A stretch of DNA of 64,000 nt from Metellina segmentata (Eukaryota; Arthropoda; Arachnida; Araneae; Tetragnathidae), in the NCBI GenBank assembly GCA_947359465.1, contig OX375872.1, forward strand, positions 81,772,931 to 81,836,930, read 5' to 3'. The position numbers were made by a program, and so were the translations under genes. Below, one piece after another: positions 24,901 to 39,900 of the stretch (the first letter of the stretch is position 1; each line of letters opens with the position of its first letter). The notes beneath the pieces were generated by a model. The model searched no databases. It worked only from the letters and a program-made list of their open reading frames with translations, and was not told where the DNA came from.

Positions 24901-27900
24901 TGCCTAGAGCTGATGACAGTCTGGAAAAAGTTTTAGAACCAGTGGCTAGACCCTACAGCTATAGGCAGTTTTCGACGCGAAGATAAACCACCAGGAGTGT
25001 TGAAACGACGAAATTTAGATTTTAATCTAAATTCTAGAAGTGTAACTAGTAGGTGTAATAGGTATTTATTTTATACAGGATGTTTCCTAAACCTTCCCCT
25101 GCACAAACTTTAAGGAGTAGTTGTGACCAAAAAAACTAAACAGTATCCTCAAGCGTCTTCCTTATGTATTAGAGGAAAGAAACACAGCAAGTATGTGAGC
25201 AACATTTACAAGCATTAATTATACTGTTCGGAAGCAGTTGTACACTTACAGTAAGTGTTCGTTGCTACCATAAACATTAATGCCCGCCTGACAGCATCGA
25301 AGCACGGATGTTCAAACATTACTAGCATTTCGAGGAGACTTGCAGTCGCGACAGTGACTCTTACGAGGAGATCAGCTTTGGAGTCAAAGGGGGAGAGGTT
25401 TTGTGTACTATGAATTTGAAGTATCCCCAGAGGAAGAAATGAATGCATGATAAATCGGATGATCTGTCGGAGTACTGTTCACGATACAATCTCACGGTTA
25501 ATCTTTCGTTTCCTCTGGCTACCTCATAAACTAAGGGACATGTCAGCATTTGTGAATTAACTCGTACAAAATCAAAGTATACACTAGAAAATGAAGGTGA
25601 CGCTTCTGGACATACGGTTAATTTTGTAATATCTACCTCCCTTAAAAGTATGTACAGGAAGGTATTAAATATAGCATATATTATTTTTTCAGTACAAAGT
25701 TAAAATCTGAAAAAGTTTTTAAATAGTAGTAGTTTATACGAAGTGTAAGAAAATTGCTCAGTGCCAGATAGTTTGAAAGTATATTGAAAGGCTTTGTTGG
25801 GGTATGAAACATACATAAAAAAGTTTGTTGCAAATACTCACGAATGATTTCCTGATTTTATGCTTCTCGATTGAGTCATTGTAATACATCCAATAGAAAA
25901 GGAACTTACTTGTATTGTTTTTTAAGTAGAATGGAATGACTGAAAGTAAACTAAGATTTTTACCTTTCCCGAAGGACCTTTCTACGAGTTCAATGGTAAT
26001 GTGAGATAATTACAAAACGAGATTTACGATTCTCGCGAATTATTACAGATCTTTTTGGCCTTTCTTAATTCACTTGCACTTACCTTTATGACATATATTT
26101 AATTGCATTATTTATTTTGTAAATTGAGCCTAACAAGTATACCTGCACGGAAAACTTCGTTGCAACCATCACACCTGGAAGCAAAAGCTGCATCATAGCA
26201 CGTTGCACAGTACACTTTCTCTGCTTTTGATCCAAAAGGTTTATCCACCAAAGATACTCTACACTTATTGCACAGGAAGCATGTTTCGTGCCAGTGTTTT
26301 TCTTTATAAGATAAATCCTGAAAAACACAAAAATCATTAATTTGGATCATCAAATGAAAACCTTAGTTGATATGGTAATAAAAATGTAAAAAATGACTGA
26401 CAAATATTAACTCACTGAGGGTTCACCTCGTATAATTCCACCTTTTACCTACAGTCTTCCATGCATGATATATTTCCAAATGATTATATTCTAAGAAAAG
26501 GAGCAATAGAATATTTCCAAAGATACTATCCAAAGGAAAGATGCAATATAATCTTTTCAAATGAATTCTAATCAGAGGAGAGAGTACCAATAAAGTCTTT
26601 TAAAAGGCTTTTACTTTAAGGATAGGACCAATAGAATCTTTTTAAAGGTTTAAAGGATCATAAATTATTTCAACCAATAGATGTGGTTCTTTAGTCATTA
26701 AGTGGTGTTGTGGGTTTTAAAGCAATACAACACAACTCGAACTCGGAAATCTCGCGAAGCCTTAAAGGGTTGATAACCTATGAGCCTCTTCAGAAATTTC
26801 TCATGTATGAAAAATCATCAGCATCAGAAAAATCATTTTCATTGACATAGATGTGTTATTTATAAAGTCTTTGTGGTAATAGGGAGTGGTGTAGGGAGGT
26901 TATTCCGTAGCTAGAGAAGCAAAAAAAGGTGTGGCAAAAGGAACGCGCTTTGCACTGCAGAATATCGTAACTTATAATTGAAAGAAAATCGTTAAAAATT
27001 TTGATAAAATTAAAGAAATATTGTTCTGCAAAGACTGTTTACGTCGCAGTTTTAAGCACTTTCTGCTCCAGGGGTGTTTTCTAGCATTTGCCATCTAACA
27101 TATTTGAATACCCACATTTATGTGTCACATTGTTTTACTTATTCTTCATCCATGCAAGCTGGGCACCCCAACCATCCAAATATTGGGGGGACGACATTTG
27201 GGTTCGTACCCCTAGGATTAGACACCGCTGATTGCGAGCTTATTAAAAAAAAAAAAATAAAAAAAAATAATAAAAAAAAAAAACATTTTTTTTTTGTTGG
27301 CGATTTATAACGAGATGATGAAACAAGACCTCCGATAGATGGCGCGACGCATCTTAACTGAGCGTGTCAGATTCACTTCATCCCAAAACCACTCAATCGG
27401 AATCCGCATCGGCGATTAGTTATTACCTGGTGCTGTTTTCACAAAACGTAAGTGTCCAGTGGCGTGTGGAAGTCCCAATACCCGAAGCTTGGTTGGTTTC
27501 TGAATATTAAAATATCTCACAGATAAAATACTAGTGGTCACCCCCCCCCCCAAGAAAAAAAAAATACTATCCTCTATTCCGCCACAAAATTATCGTTATT
27601 TTAATCTAAAAATAAAGGTATTATAAATTAACATAGATTCCGTCATGTCCGTGACGAACTATATCCACTACGAAGTATGAAATAATAATTATGGTTTAGT
27701 TCTGTGCTTTTGCGGTCATATTTTATTACACGACAGTTGATTAATTAGACTGACAGTAATAATTTTTTTTTGCACTAGCTCAAACATCCTTTAACATATC
27801 TATGTATCATATATCTATATCAAATATATCTTAGAAAAATGATAAGATTCTTAACTAAGATCGATAAATTAGGAGGCAGGTTGAATGCAAACTATGTTTT

Positions 27901-30900
27901 CCCACAACTGACATTTGTCATTGTAGTGTGACGAATAGAAAATAGAAGGACTTCTCATAACTGCATGTGAAGCAATTCCAAATAGAAGGACTTCTCATAA
28001 CTGCATGTGAAGCAATTCCAAATAGAAGGACTTACGTTGCTGTTAATATAAGGAATTGGGAGGGATCAAGTAACCATACTGATTGACTGTGGGATGAGTG
28101 GACTCGCTGACATTGGTCAGAGCATTGATTACAAAGCTGATTTTTATTGGGGGTAGAGTCGACAAGGGGAGATATTTTGAATTTCACACAGAGCTTGTAA
28201 AAGCGTAAAAGCAGAGAGTGATTGGCTTGTGAAAAGGGTGCTCCTTGAAAAACCCCATAACTTCAAACAGTATACCTCCAGAACCCAGTTGAATCATATT
28301 AAAAGCATCTTACAAATGCCATTGAACAAAAGTCCGGGAGTACCACTCTCCCCAAAACTTCCCATTAATTCACATTTGACCCATCACAGTACGAATCCAT
28401 CAATTCCTACAGCGGAATCAACTACATATACTATGGACTGTTGTCAAACTAAGTGCTTCAATGCTCATTGTTAGTATGCTAGTGAACCTAAATAATTATA
28501 CAAGAAATGTTCTCCAAAGTTAGTGATAATTTTTGCAGTGTATGTTTAATTTGCAATGAATAAATAAAAATTAACCTTCAACTCTGTGCCCAGATGGCAA
28601 AATGTTATAAGTCACTTTTTTAATTTTTAGTGACAGCAATTTTAAGATTCAAGATTCAACATGGGATTCTGTGGTTTTTGATTTGCAATTTTCCCACCTT
28701 TGTTTTCTCATAAGCCGAAAGAAAAAAACTTACGACATTTTGCCACCTTCTAAACATTAACAAAAAAGACTCCAGGATGGGACTTTGTCAATTTTTTGGG
28801 AAAACTGACTTATAACATTTTGCCATCTGAGCACAGAACTTTACACAACTGCTATACGCGTCGATCACAACGTCTGTAGCGAGGTTTCTGGTTGCGAGTT
28901 TATCGCTCAGTGCCGGAGATGACAACATTGATAGCGAGTTGACGATACAAGAAATCACCTATGGTGGTTGTCATACATTATTATGCTTATAGCAGCCTTC
29001 ATTGTATCAAAGGACTTCCGCAAGATCATCTGACTTTTTACCGTAGCGCACTATATAACGCTTCCAAGCGTCACCTCAACTCTTCACACCATCGGTTTTA
29101 TGACAACCTGTTGAATATTTGAAGGTACACAACAATTGTTAGTTCAGGAATAGTACCAGTTCCAGAGGGCTGTGGGGAATGTGAAAATAAATTTCAACTG
29201 AAATTTAATTTCTGTTCTCAGCTTTAAAACTTATAAACATTTCCATTGTGTTTATTAATAGGTGCATGTGTCCTAATCAAAAGTGAAAAAGTCATACATT
29301 TGAGAGAAGTTAAACATTGTGAAATAAATATTTTTCTGTATTTCATGACGGACTCATTAACTAACTTGGCTCTGGTACCGGGAGTATTGGTATTGGTATT
29401 TTCAATTAACGTCGTACGCTGGACCTGGGAGAACAGATGTGTTAGAGTTTGCGCTCTGAATTTTGAGTTTCGGTTTGTGAATATAGCTGTTGCAATGTCA
29501 TATTCAAAGTAACTGCAAAATTATGTTTTTTAATACTGAGATGAAATTATTTTCAATGCTTTAGCTTTCTTAAGTCTTTGAGTGGTTCCGACGAAATATC
29601 TCGTCCATCAAGATTTGACCAATTTTGTTAATGACTACAAGATATCTCGTCATATATCAATGTATTGCTGAAGTTCTAATGTGACGACGAGATCAATATC
29701 TGATCAATTTTCTACTAATGAAGATATAGCTCGTACATTAAGAAACCGTCAGTTTTGCTAATTACAAGATACCTCATCAAGACAACCATTAGGAGGGTTG
29801 AGTAAGCAAAGCTTGCCTACGTAGAGAACTAAGTGATTTTTCCGCACCTTTTTAAAAATTTAGATTAGTACTGGGGTCACCCGGAAAGTTCTGCGCGTTT
29901 TTAAAGATTAATACCAACGAAGCAGTACAAAAACATAAGAAAATTTTATTGAATCACGCCATTTTGTTCTGACTTTTTGCCATCTTTCTGGCAACTGGTA
30001 ACTAACAACAAAAATTATGCCACAACACATGCTATAAGTATGCAGAGTAAGCAGAAAAGACAGAATTTGAACATCTGCTTCAATCAAGTTCACTCCATAT
30101 TAGCGGTAGCAAAATAACAATAACTAAGCTAGCTTCGATTTGAAAACGCCTAGAACTTTCCGGATGACCCAATATTTTAGTTATTACTATTTTACTAACA
30201 TTTTAAAGGATATAATTAGTTTGAATATTAGTTTTGAAATGCGCCTATTGAGCATAGTAGCAAAATATCAAATGATCATGTTTTGCTCATTGCTGTAACT
30301 ATTCCCTTTGGTACAAACTCCCAAGTTAGAACCTAGACCCAGTTCAAAAGACCATGTTTTTCAAGTTGCACAAGCGACCAACTCCTGTTCGTTTTAAGGA
30401 TTTATCTCACTGCCACATCGATAGAATCCAAAATATACTAACAAAAAAAATAGGCGCGCCAAGAAGGAGTTGTCCCATTGCGATTAAAATTGGTGGATGT
30501 GAAGAACATACATAGAAAAACAAACGATTAAAATTTAAGAACAATTGAATGATTTATTTCACAGTTTGACCGTTACAAAGGGAAGAAGTCAATAAGGCAT
30601 TGGTCCACCTCTGACCAGGATGCAAGCTGTCCCTCGGCGTGGCAGACTGAAAAAGTTCCCGGATGGTGTCCTGCGGAATTTCTTTCCAAATTGTTTCCAA
30701 CTGTCGGGCTAAATGGTCAACATTCCGGGATGGTAGCAATCGCCTTCCCATAAAGTCCCAAATGTGTTGTATGTGAGAGAGATCAGGATACCTAGCTGGC
30801 CAAGGAAGTGTTGGGAAAGACTGAAGACAATTCATAGCAACACATGCCTTGTGCGGTTGGACATTATCTTGTTGAAAAGTAAGTCCGGGTGTCGCAAAAG

Positions 30901-33900
30901 GAACGGTAACACAAGCGGTCGTAAATGTTGTCTACGTACCGCTGTGCTGTAAGTGTGCCAGAAATGACTACCAAAGGCTATCAAAAGAGATGGCACCCCA
31001 GACCATAACGCTCTGGTGTGGGCATGTGTGGCGTGTGATAGTAAGGGGAGGATCCCCACGCAGCCCTGGACATCTCCAGAAACATCTGCGGTTGTAGTCA
31101 GGACACTGTTGGAAACGGGACTGGTCACTAAGGATTATACTCCCCAGTCAGCGCCGTTCCCAGTCAGTGACTCCCCAGTTGATCGAGCCCGGTACAACTC
31201 CTTCTTGGTGCGGTGATTTTTTTTTTGTTACAGGGTGTATAAGGAGTTGCTGAGGTTACGGAGCACGGACAGGTTGGAAAGTTATGAACATCTCTTACAA
31301 GGATCATGTATCTTGCGTGCCTGATTCTAAGTCTTGACAGAGCAGTCTGGTGTAATCTTGAAACTTCGCAATGCAACGACAGTTCATGGCGCTTTGCGGG
31401 ATACCAAGTAGTGGGGAAGAACAAGAATGTTTTATGATTTTTTTAAAATTTGTATGAGGACGGCTGATCCACCGGAACCCCTCCTTTGTCAGTTTTGTAC
31501 TAGCTATAAATATTTATTTAGAAAGAACTGTTTTCTATCAGATGTTTTAACTCTGCAAGTGGTTTCGACGAGATATATCGTCCATCAAAATGTGACCAAT
31601 TTTGCTAACAACAAGATATATCGTCATCAATGCTGAGTTTTTGATGATCACGAGATCAAGATCTGGTTAGTTTTTCCCTATGATAATATATCTTGTTCAT
31701 CAAGATCTGGTCAGTTTTGCTAATGACGAGGCATCTCATTTCGATGACCACCAGGAGGTTTAAATCCTCGCAATCAGTTTAAAATTTGCTATTAAAATAT
31801 TACCGGGAGGAGATGCGTGTGTGGCAAATGTGATTATGTGCTTATTTAGAGTACTTTTATCCTTTAATAAAAATTTGGGGGAAACTTGTTTGTATTTTTT
31901 AATACACACAATTAATTGATTTGCGCAGTACGAATTTATTCAGAAGTATTTCGTTTGAAATTATGTTATGATTATACAGCTACAGCTTAGAATAGAGAGT
32001 TCAGTTCAATAAAAGAAAATGTATCATAATTAAAATAAATTTTAAAATTATTGAATTAAAAATTTGTGAGTGAACATAAATGAAGTGTTATTTTTCTACT
32101 TAAACTAATGTAATTACTAATACATGTATTATTTATGGAGAGAAATCGATATGCCTCTTTTCCACTCCAATAAATCAAAAGCAAGACTGGAACAAGAAAA
32201 TAAGATTATCATTTCTTTCTTCCAATGAATAAGAAAAACATCTCTCAACACAAGAGCTTTAACTTTAACAAAACGTTTTCTGAAAATCTATTGAAAAGGA
32301 AGGGGAACTTCTATTTTAAACTAAATAAACCTCGTTCCTAGACAGGATAGAGGTTTATTACATGGTGCTGTTACGTATTTAGAAAAGAGGTTAATAGTCA
32401 CCAAAGCTTTCCAAAAATAAAATGTCTTCAAATGATAAAAAGTTTCCAGAAATACTCCAAATGCTTCAAGTTTTCTTAACGTTCATAGTCATGTTTTTTA
32501 ACTTTCTATTTTGATACCCACGATTCACTCTTGATTCCAACTAGAAAATCTCATCTCGTTAAAGTTGGGGAGGTCTTAAGTGTGGACACCTGTATTTCGA
32601 CAGCAAGGGACTAGAACCTTAAATTCAGGCGAGTAGAACACGTCTGGATATCTTTAACGGTGCCGTGACACGGGATGCTTGCCAACGATACTTTGAGAAC
32701 CATGTAGACGAGTTCTAACGTAATTTTCTTCACTCTTAAGTTTGGTACAAGGTTGAGGATCGCCGAACTTTTTAAGTAGTTTCTATAAGCGCGTGGGTGA
32801 TGGACTAGATTTGCAGTATAACCTTGATTATCCGTACTCCGATGAACCGTGTGCCCATGTTATACGAACCAAATTTGATACGAAATTATTAGCTTTAAAA
32901 AAAAAGCTTCGAGCCCGAATGTGCGCACTTTGACCTTGACTGGTATGGTTGGCAGAATGCTAGATGTCACAACATGAGAGTCTTGTAATATGCTTTATGA
33001 AATTCAGTACCAGTAATATTAACATGTAGAAACAAAAATATTTTTCTGCATTTCATATTGATAGTTTTGTGCTACTACGCCATTGTTTTACAAGTTTCTG
33101 GTCATCCAAGGTGACCTCTGTTCACATTACCTCGGATTATCAAGGTCCTACAGTAATCAACATAAATAGCATATGCGAAAAAAATTCGACTAGGATAATT
33201 GAGTGTTCGTGTTATCCGAGCCGAGTTTAATATCAAGTTACTTTTTAAAGTCTTGAAAGAATTCGAGCACGAATGTTAGCACTTTATCCTTGACTGGTTT
33301 GATGGGCAGAATGGTTCCTGTCAAAACGTGAAATACTTGTAATCTTTGTCTTATGCATCTTTCAGTAGCAATAGCATGGACAGTAAATATTTTCTGTATT
33401 TCGTATTGGTTATTTTGTGTTATTATGTACGCATTAACCAAGTTTCTGATAATCTTAAGTGGCCATTGTCCACATTACCTTAGATAGTCAAGGTTCTATA
33501 TCAATTTACGTAAATAACACACGAATATGTATATTTGTCTATTCTGTCAACTGTTCAAGATTGAATTAAAAAACATCACATATTAGGCAATTCACCATTG
33601 TCGATAGTCGGGGAAATTGCAGGGCTGGACCATAGTTTTTATTGAACACAGTTGAGAGCGCAGGTGAGTTGTTGAGCACAGTTGAGAGATATATATGTAG
33701 AAGGTGTTTTAAAACTTCCTGGACCCACTTCAAGGGTTGGTAAGAAACGTAGAATTTAACCGTATTCACAAGGAGGCCTGAAAGGACTGGCAGTGGTTGA
33801 CCCGTCGCTTGGCCACTACGACCATCCGATTTATAATACATTGATTTATTTTCCTGTGGGTACCTCAAAGGCATAGTGCACTTATAGGGAGTAGGCAGTA

Positions 33901-36900
33901 GATCTTGGGTCAGTTGACTTCTGAATAGGTGTGAAAGCGCCGTAACTAGAAAACTGTCATATGCAAAAGCATGAATGACGATCGACGTGGATGTTTACCC
34001 CACGTTAATTTGAAATCAATGCTATCGCTTTCGTCAACGAACGATATACTTAGAACCAGAATCCGCGTTAAAGACCCCATCTGTGGAAGGGATTTGTTTA
34101 CGTTACCACCGGTCCCTTAATGTAACTATTAATATACCCGTTTAAAATTACGTGACTCAGCTGCCTTCTGGTGGGAGTTGCTCTTTATCTCGACTGTCTT
34201 TGTTGAGGCCAGGCATCCCGATTGATCCCCAATGATTCCCGTAACTGACTTCATCCCAAAAGTTGCTTGCTGTCGCGGCTGCAAGCGTCCAAGAAAGGCT
34301 ACCAATTTTTGTAACATTTATTGTAATCTATACTTTGACGCTGTCAGTGGTGCATTTCTATTTGTATTAGCAACTTTATGGACCTATAGTGAAACTGAGT
34401 AAAGATCTACTATCAAACTGTAAAATTAGTTTTACTCAAAATGTTGTTCACGTACATGCTGTTTTTCATTTGTGCTCTTTCATATATCCTCTAACTAATG
34501 GTGCTTACGGACATGTATCATTGTATGAATACGATTTAATTTGTGTTCCCTAGATCCCATAAAAGTTTGCGCAGGAGGTTTTCAAATACAATGTATAGTG
34601 TTCAAGTGGGGAGTTAATGTTTTACAGCAAGTGTTGCGGTCATGGTATGTTTGATGTACCGAAGCAAACCTACTCTACATTGCTATTCGTCAGAAGTAAT
34701 GGTGTCGCGGTCATGTTATATGTCGATCTACAGAAACAAACGTATCCTATAATGCTATTCATTCTTGGGAAAAGTTTTCGATCTCCCTTTTTGAATCATA
34801 AATATGACAAACCTTTGTTGGCTTGAGTGGGTGTCTGGTTACACATTATTTTGCTATGTACATATTCTCTAAATTAAACACATTTTACATTTGGGTGAAA
34901 AATGACTCTGTATCAAAACCTGACCTCACATAAGCCAAAAAAAAAGCACTTTCAATGTTTGTTCGTAGCTGAAAATTAGATATGAAAAGTTTATGTAAAA
35001 GGATTTTCGATGACTAAGCAGAATATCAAAGCAGTATTTAAATTAAGACGCCCACTATATCCTTTCCGACCAATTTTGCTAATGACGAGATATTTCGTCA
35101 TCAAGACATTGACGATTTTTTGATGATGAGATCAAGATATCGTCAGTTTTCTTCTAATGACAAGATACCTCGTCGAGACAATCACCAGAAGCGTAAATAG
35201 GGTTTAACATTTTATGAAACTTAACAGCATTTTTTTCTAAGAAATTTTCAATTTTTATTGTTTAAAGACCTTTTTTTTTTAAATTGAAGGAAGTCTAAAA
35301 TATCAGCCAAATATATTCAAAATATTTCATGTTGAAACACTAAAAACATTTTAAGATATTAATTAGTTTGTTTTTGAATCAAAAATTTTACATAGGGTTC
35401 AATCGGCAATATGCTAATGTTCCCTTTTTGTGCACAGAAGGCAGCACGTAGTTTATTGCTAGACAAACCTTTGTCATCTAAGTCAGTCTGAAACATGAAA
35501 TATTAGTCAACTTTTATTCTAGAAAGAGTTTTAACTCCAAATTTACAGCATATGTTAAACATTCATAGGCCTAAAAATTTATTGTTTTTCAAAATTTTAA
35601 GAATGTAGATTTTAAAAATCTGGCCATGATTGTAACATATCAATTACAAGCTCGTTTAATGGGTTTTAAAATAAGCCCAAGTTCACTTTTTTACCATAAG
35701 TGAAACACGAGATTTTAAGAAATTCATTACCCAATGTGACTCAAATTTTGCCCTTTCGTCAAGTTTTCAATGACTTGCAATTCAAAAAATAATTTAGATA
35801 TACATCTCATATTTTGCACAATTTCGTTTTGTATTTGATGCATATACACAAAATCTCACTGAAATCGGAAGAGGCCAGGCTTATTGGCATTGGTATTTTT
35901 CTCAACGTCACACTGGAGCAACACAACGGGCTATTGGTGACGGTCCGGGATGAACCCCGAAGGGAAAGATGATCCGAGGACAACACCACGTAATTTTGAA
36001 CCCCGGTCAGATGAAAAGGTCACATCTACAGGTCAGGTTTAAAATAATACTTCAGTGTGTTAATTTGACAATGTAAGATTCATTTTCTTTTAAAGGCGTC
36101 TGAATATAGTAGAAAATATCAAAATTTTAAGTCTGCTAGATATAATTTCATGATTCCATTCAACAAAGAAAACCTGCATCCTAACCTAACCTAATCAAAC
36201 GTTAACCAGAGTGCAAAAAGCGACTCGTTTCCTGACTTTTTAAGGAGCCTGAGTACGTAAGACAGTATTAAAGTTTTAAGTCGGCCGGATATGGTCCCTT
36301 GAAGAGTGAACACGTAAAGAAAAACTACACCATAACCAAAGGTAATCAAGAAAGAACATAGCGTCTGAGAACGTAAGATAATATCAAAATTTCAAGTCCA
36401 CTAGATAGTCTCGTGAAGAGGAAACGCAGAAAAGGAAGCATCCCAACCTAACCTAATTACGTGGTGTTGTTCTCGGATCTTTCCTTTAGGGGATTGATCC
36501 CGGACCATCATTAATACCCTGGTGTATTGCTCTAGTACGCGACGTTAATTAAAAATTATCGTTACAAAACCTAACCGAATCAAGCGAGAATCATAGTGCA
36601 AAAGAAAAATGACACGTTTCCTGACTTTTTTAAGGCGTCTGAGAGCGTAAAATAATATCAAAATTTCAAGTCTGCCAGATACAGTCTCGTGAAGAGAGGA
36701 TACGCGAAAAAAAAAATCAGCATCCCAACCTAACCTAATTAAGCTAGAACCAGAGTGCAAAATATCCTGACACGCTTCCTGGCTTTATTAAGGCATTTGC
36801 GTGTGTGAGTTCGTTAGACAATATCCAAATTTCAAGTCTGCCAGATGCAGTCTCGTGAAGAGGAAACGCGAAAAAGAAAAACTGTGCGCGGAGAAGTTTT

Positions 36901-39900
36901 GATACGCGCAAATAGAAAAAGTTGGTTTATTAGCTATCACTTGCGTGGTCTACTTAGGAAAAGACTGTCTAAAAATACTTTCCGGAATCGTTCCCCAGCT
37001 TTCAAATCGCGGAGTGTGGGGGAAGCAAAACTTACATTTCTGCAACATCAGCGCATTATTGTATACTATCTCCGCCCTGCGAGACAAAATGGAAAAGAGT
37101 CATGTTTCAAGTGTGGGGCAGGAATACCACGCTTTTGGGGAAAAGATAAATATGTTTTCTTAGCTACAAAATTACTCAGAATTGCTGACAGAAGCTTATT
37201 CATAACGGTAGCTAAAGTTTCGCGTAAGCTTGTACAGCGTCAAACTGTAAATATCAAGAAATTGAGATTCGTTTAGAGATGAAACCTTAGTAAAACTGGC
37301 GATCAAAAGTTTAGGAGCCAACCCTCTAAGTGGTTTCGACGAGATATCTCGTCCATCAAGATCTGATAAATGTTTCCAATGACGAGATAACTCGTAAACA
37401 AGATATTGCCAATTTTTGCAATGATGACGAGATTAGGATATGGTCAGTTTTCTTCTTCTGACGAGATATCTCGTCCTTCAAGATTTTGTCGGGTTTGCTG
37501 AAGATAAGGCATCTCTTCGAGACGACCACCATGAGGGCAAAAAAATCTGACATAATTTAGCATTTCAGCTTGATAGTGCTGCACATGTCCAATACTCACA
37601 ACCTAAAAACGAATGGATCGAATGACTTGAAATGAGTTATCCTGTGTTAAATTTTGATACAGATTAGAAATGTGATGTCAAAATTTGAATGTTGTTGTGT
37701 TTCAATGCAAGATTTTTCAATTGGAGTTTCAAACATGACAATACCATTTTGACTTCCCATCACTTTCGGAACAAGCGTTTGAAATTTGAGACTGTGTTTG
37801 ATGCACCATTTGATATGAAGACGATCCCTTAACCTTCCGGGGCTCCCAATAATTCCATCTTGCAACTTTTAGAACTCTGCACGACTTCTAACCAATTTTG
37901 ACCTTTATCAATATTATTTTTCCAAAGGATTCTTCTCCAAGGAAACCATGAATTGAATCTTTACAAGGCATTCTAGGGGCTGTCGTGGCCTAGTGGGTAT
38001 GTTCAATGCACTAGCAACCTTCTTCCTTTGGGCGCCTTTACTCGAAGGAGATCGATCTCTCATACCGGTCGCCTGAGATTGTAGTCAGGAAATATTTACA
38101 GATTCATTTCCTGCGCACAAACAATTTGAGGGAAGAGAAGCAAAACAAATTTTTTGACTGGTATTGTTTAGTTATTTTTTGAAAAATCGGCATCGTTAAA
38201 GATAAGTTGAAAATGTCAACGGATTTGACATCTGCGGAAAATTTTACATCAGATTGATACCTTAAATGCAATTTTCTTTAAATAAATAATTTTTCTATAG
38301 TAACTTTTATATATTCGCAATTCGAATTTAGCCGCATTGACGAAGATATTGATACGAACACAAAAAGGGCTGTTTATCTCGATTTATAGAAAAGATATAA
38401 CTTGAATGTAGTACTTAGTTGCCTTAATTTACTGCTTTATATAAATAGCCACTAAAACTAGGAAGGATATTTAATTGTATTCGTTGTTTTGAAGAGTTTA
38501 CAACAAAGGGGATAGTAGGTAATATTACTTCTGAGATAACATATACCGACAACAGTCCGTTTACGTTTTCATGCGTGGCAAATGTCTTTAAAATAAAGAC
38601 ATTAAAACAAACCCTTCAAATTGAATGCTTAAATTTAGCTTTATTTTAAAGACATTTGCCAAGCATGAAAACTCAAACGGACGTTTGTCGGTATACGTTA
38701 TCTCAGAAATAAATTTACCTACTATCCCCTTTGTTGTAAACTCTGTAAAACATCGAATACAATTAAATATCCATACTATTTTTAGTTACTATTTATATAA
38801 AGAGGTAAATTCAGGCAACAAAGTACTCTATTCAAGTTATATCTTTTCTATAAATCGAGATAAATAGTCCTTTTTGTGTTCGTAATTAATATCTTCGTCA
38901 AATGTGGTTAAATTCGTATTGCGAAAATATAAGTTACAATAGAAAAATGATTTATTTAAAGAAAATCACACTTAAAATAACGATCTGGTGCAAAATTTTC
39001 CAGCTTTCAAATCCGTTGAAAATTTTTACTCTATCTTTAACGATCGCGAAGATATAAACTTGTACTAGAGAATAAAAAATACCTTTTGTTTTTGTTTCTC
39101 TAATAAAATAAACCGCGACAAAAAAAAAAGTCACCGGCGACTGAATTTACTCGGTGACTATTTTGTCGTCTCTGATAACGGTATACTGCGAGTCTTCTCG
39201 TGTGAAGTGCTCCTATGATTTCTATGTATGTTCCGTCGCCTTCATACCGGTATGAGAAATCGATCTCCTTCGTGTAAAGGCGTCCTTAGGCGGCGCAGGT
39301 TCGATTCCTGTCAAGTGCATTCCTCCCTGGGTGTATTTCTCTTTTCTGTGTCAGTAAAACTTTATTTGTGTGTTTAAATTTGTTATTTGATATTGTATGT
39401 CTTGTGTCTGGTGCAACATGCCCAAACATAAACCTTGAGCCATAAAACCAAAATACCAACCAACTAAGGCATTTTATTCTAAGGAAATCAACAATTCAAC
39501 CTTACCAAATGATTCCATTTAAAGGAAAAGAAACTTCTTTCAAACAATGGAGGCATCCATTTAGTTATTAAATATGCTGAGGATAAGAAATCTACATGAA
39601 AATCTTGTCACCGCTTAGAGGGTTAAGCAAATTTTATTCATATAAATCTATAAAAGACTTAATTCCAATCGAATATGTGATGCCTTTGAATTTGCTCTTC
39701 TCTGAACGACGCAGGGTGGTTTGATTTTTTCCCCGCAGATGTGTATTTCTATTGAATGTATGAGTACATTTATCATTATTGATTATTTGTATTTATTCTT
39801 ATACTAAAGATACACACTGAAAAAGTATTTTGTTTGGAAGTCTAAGGAAAAGCAAGTATGCTTTACAAGTAACTATTTAACATCAAAAGCTGTTAAATCC

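Noticed and set aside
36845..37276. Open frame of 143 codons on the plus strand
   Set aside because: It starts inside the tandem array, has no domain or splice context, and its composition follows the repeat.
38625..38867. Open frame of 80 codons
   Set aside because: It lies entirely in the right arm of the foldback, with no transposase motif.
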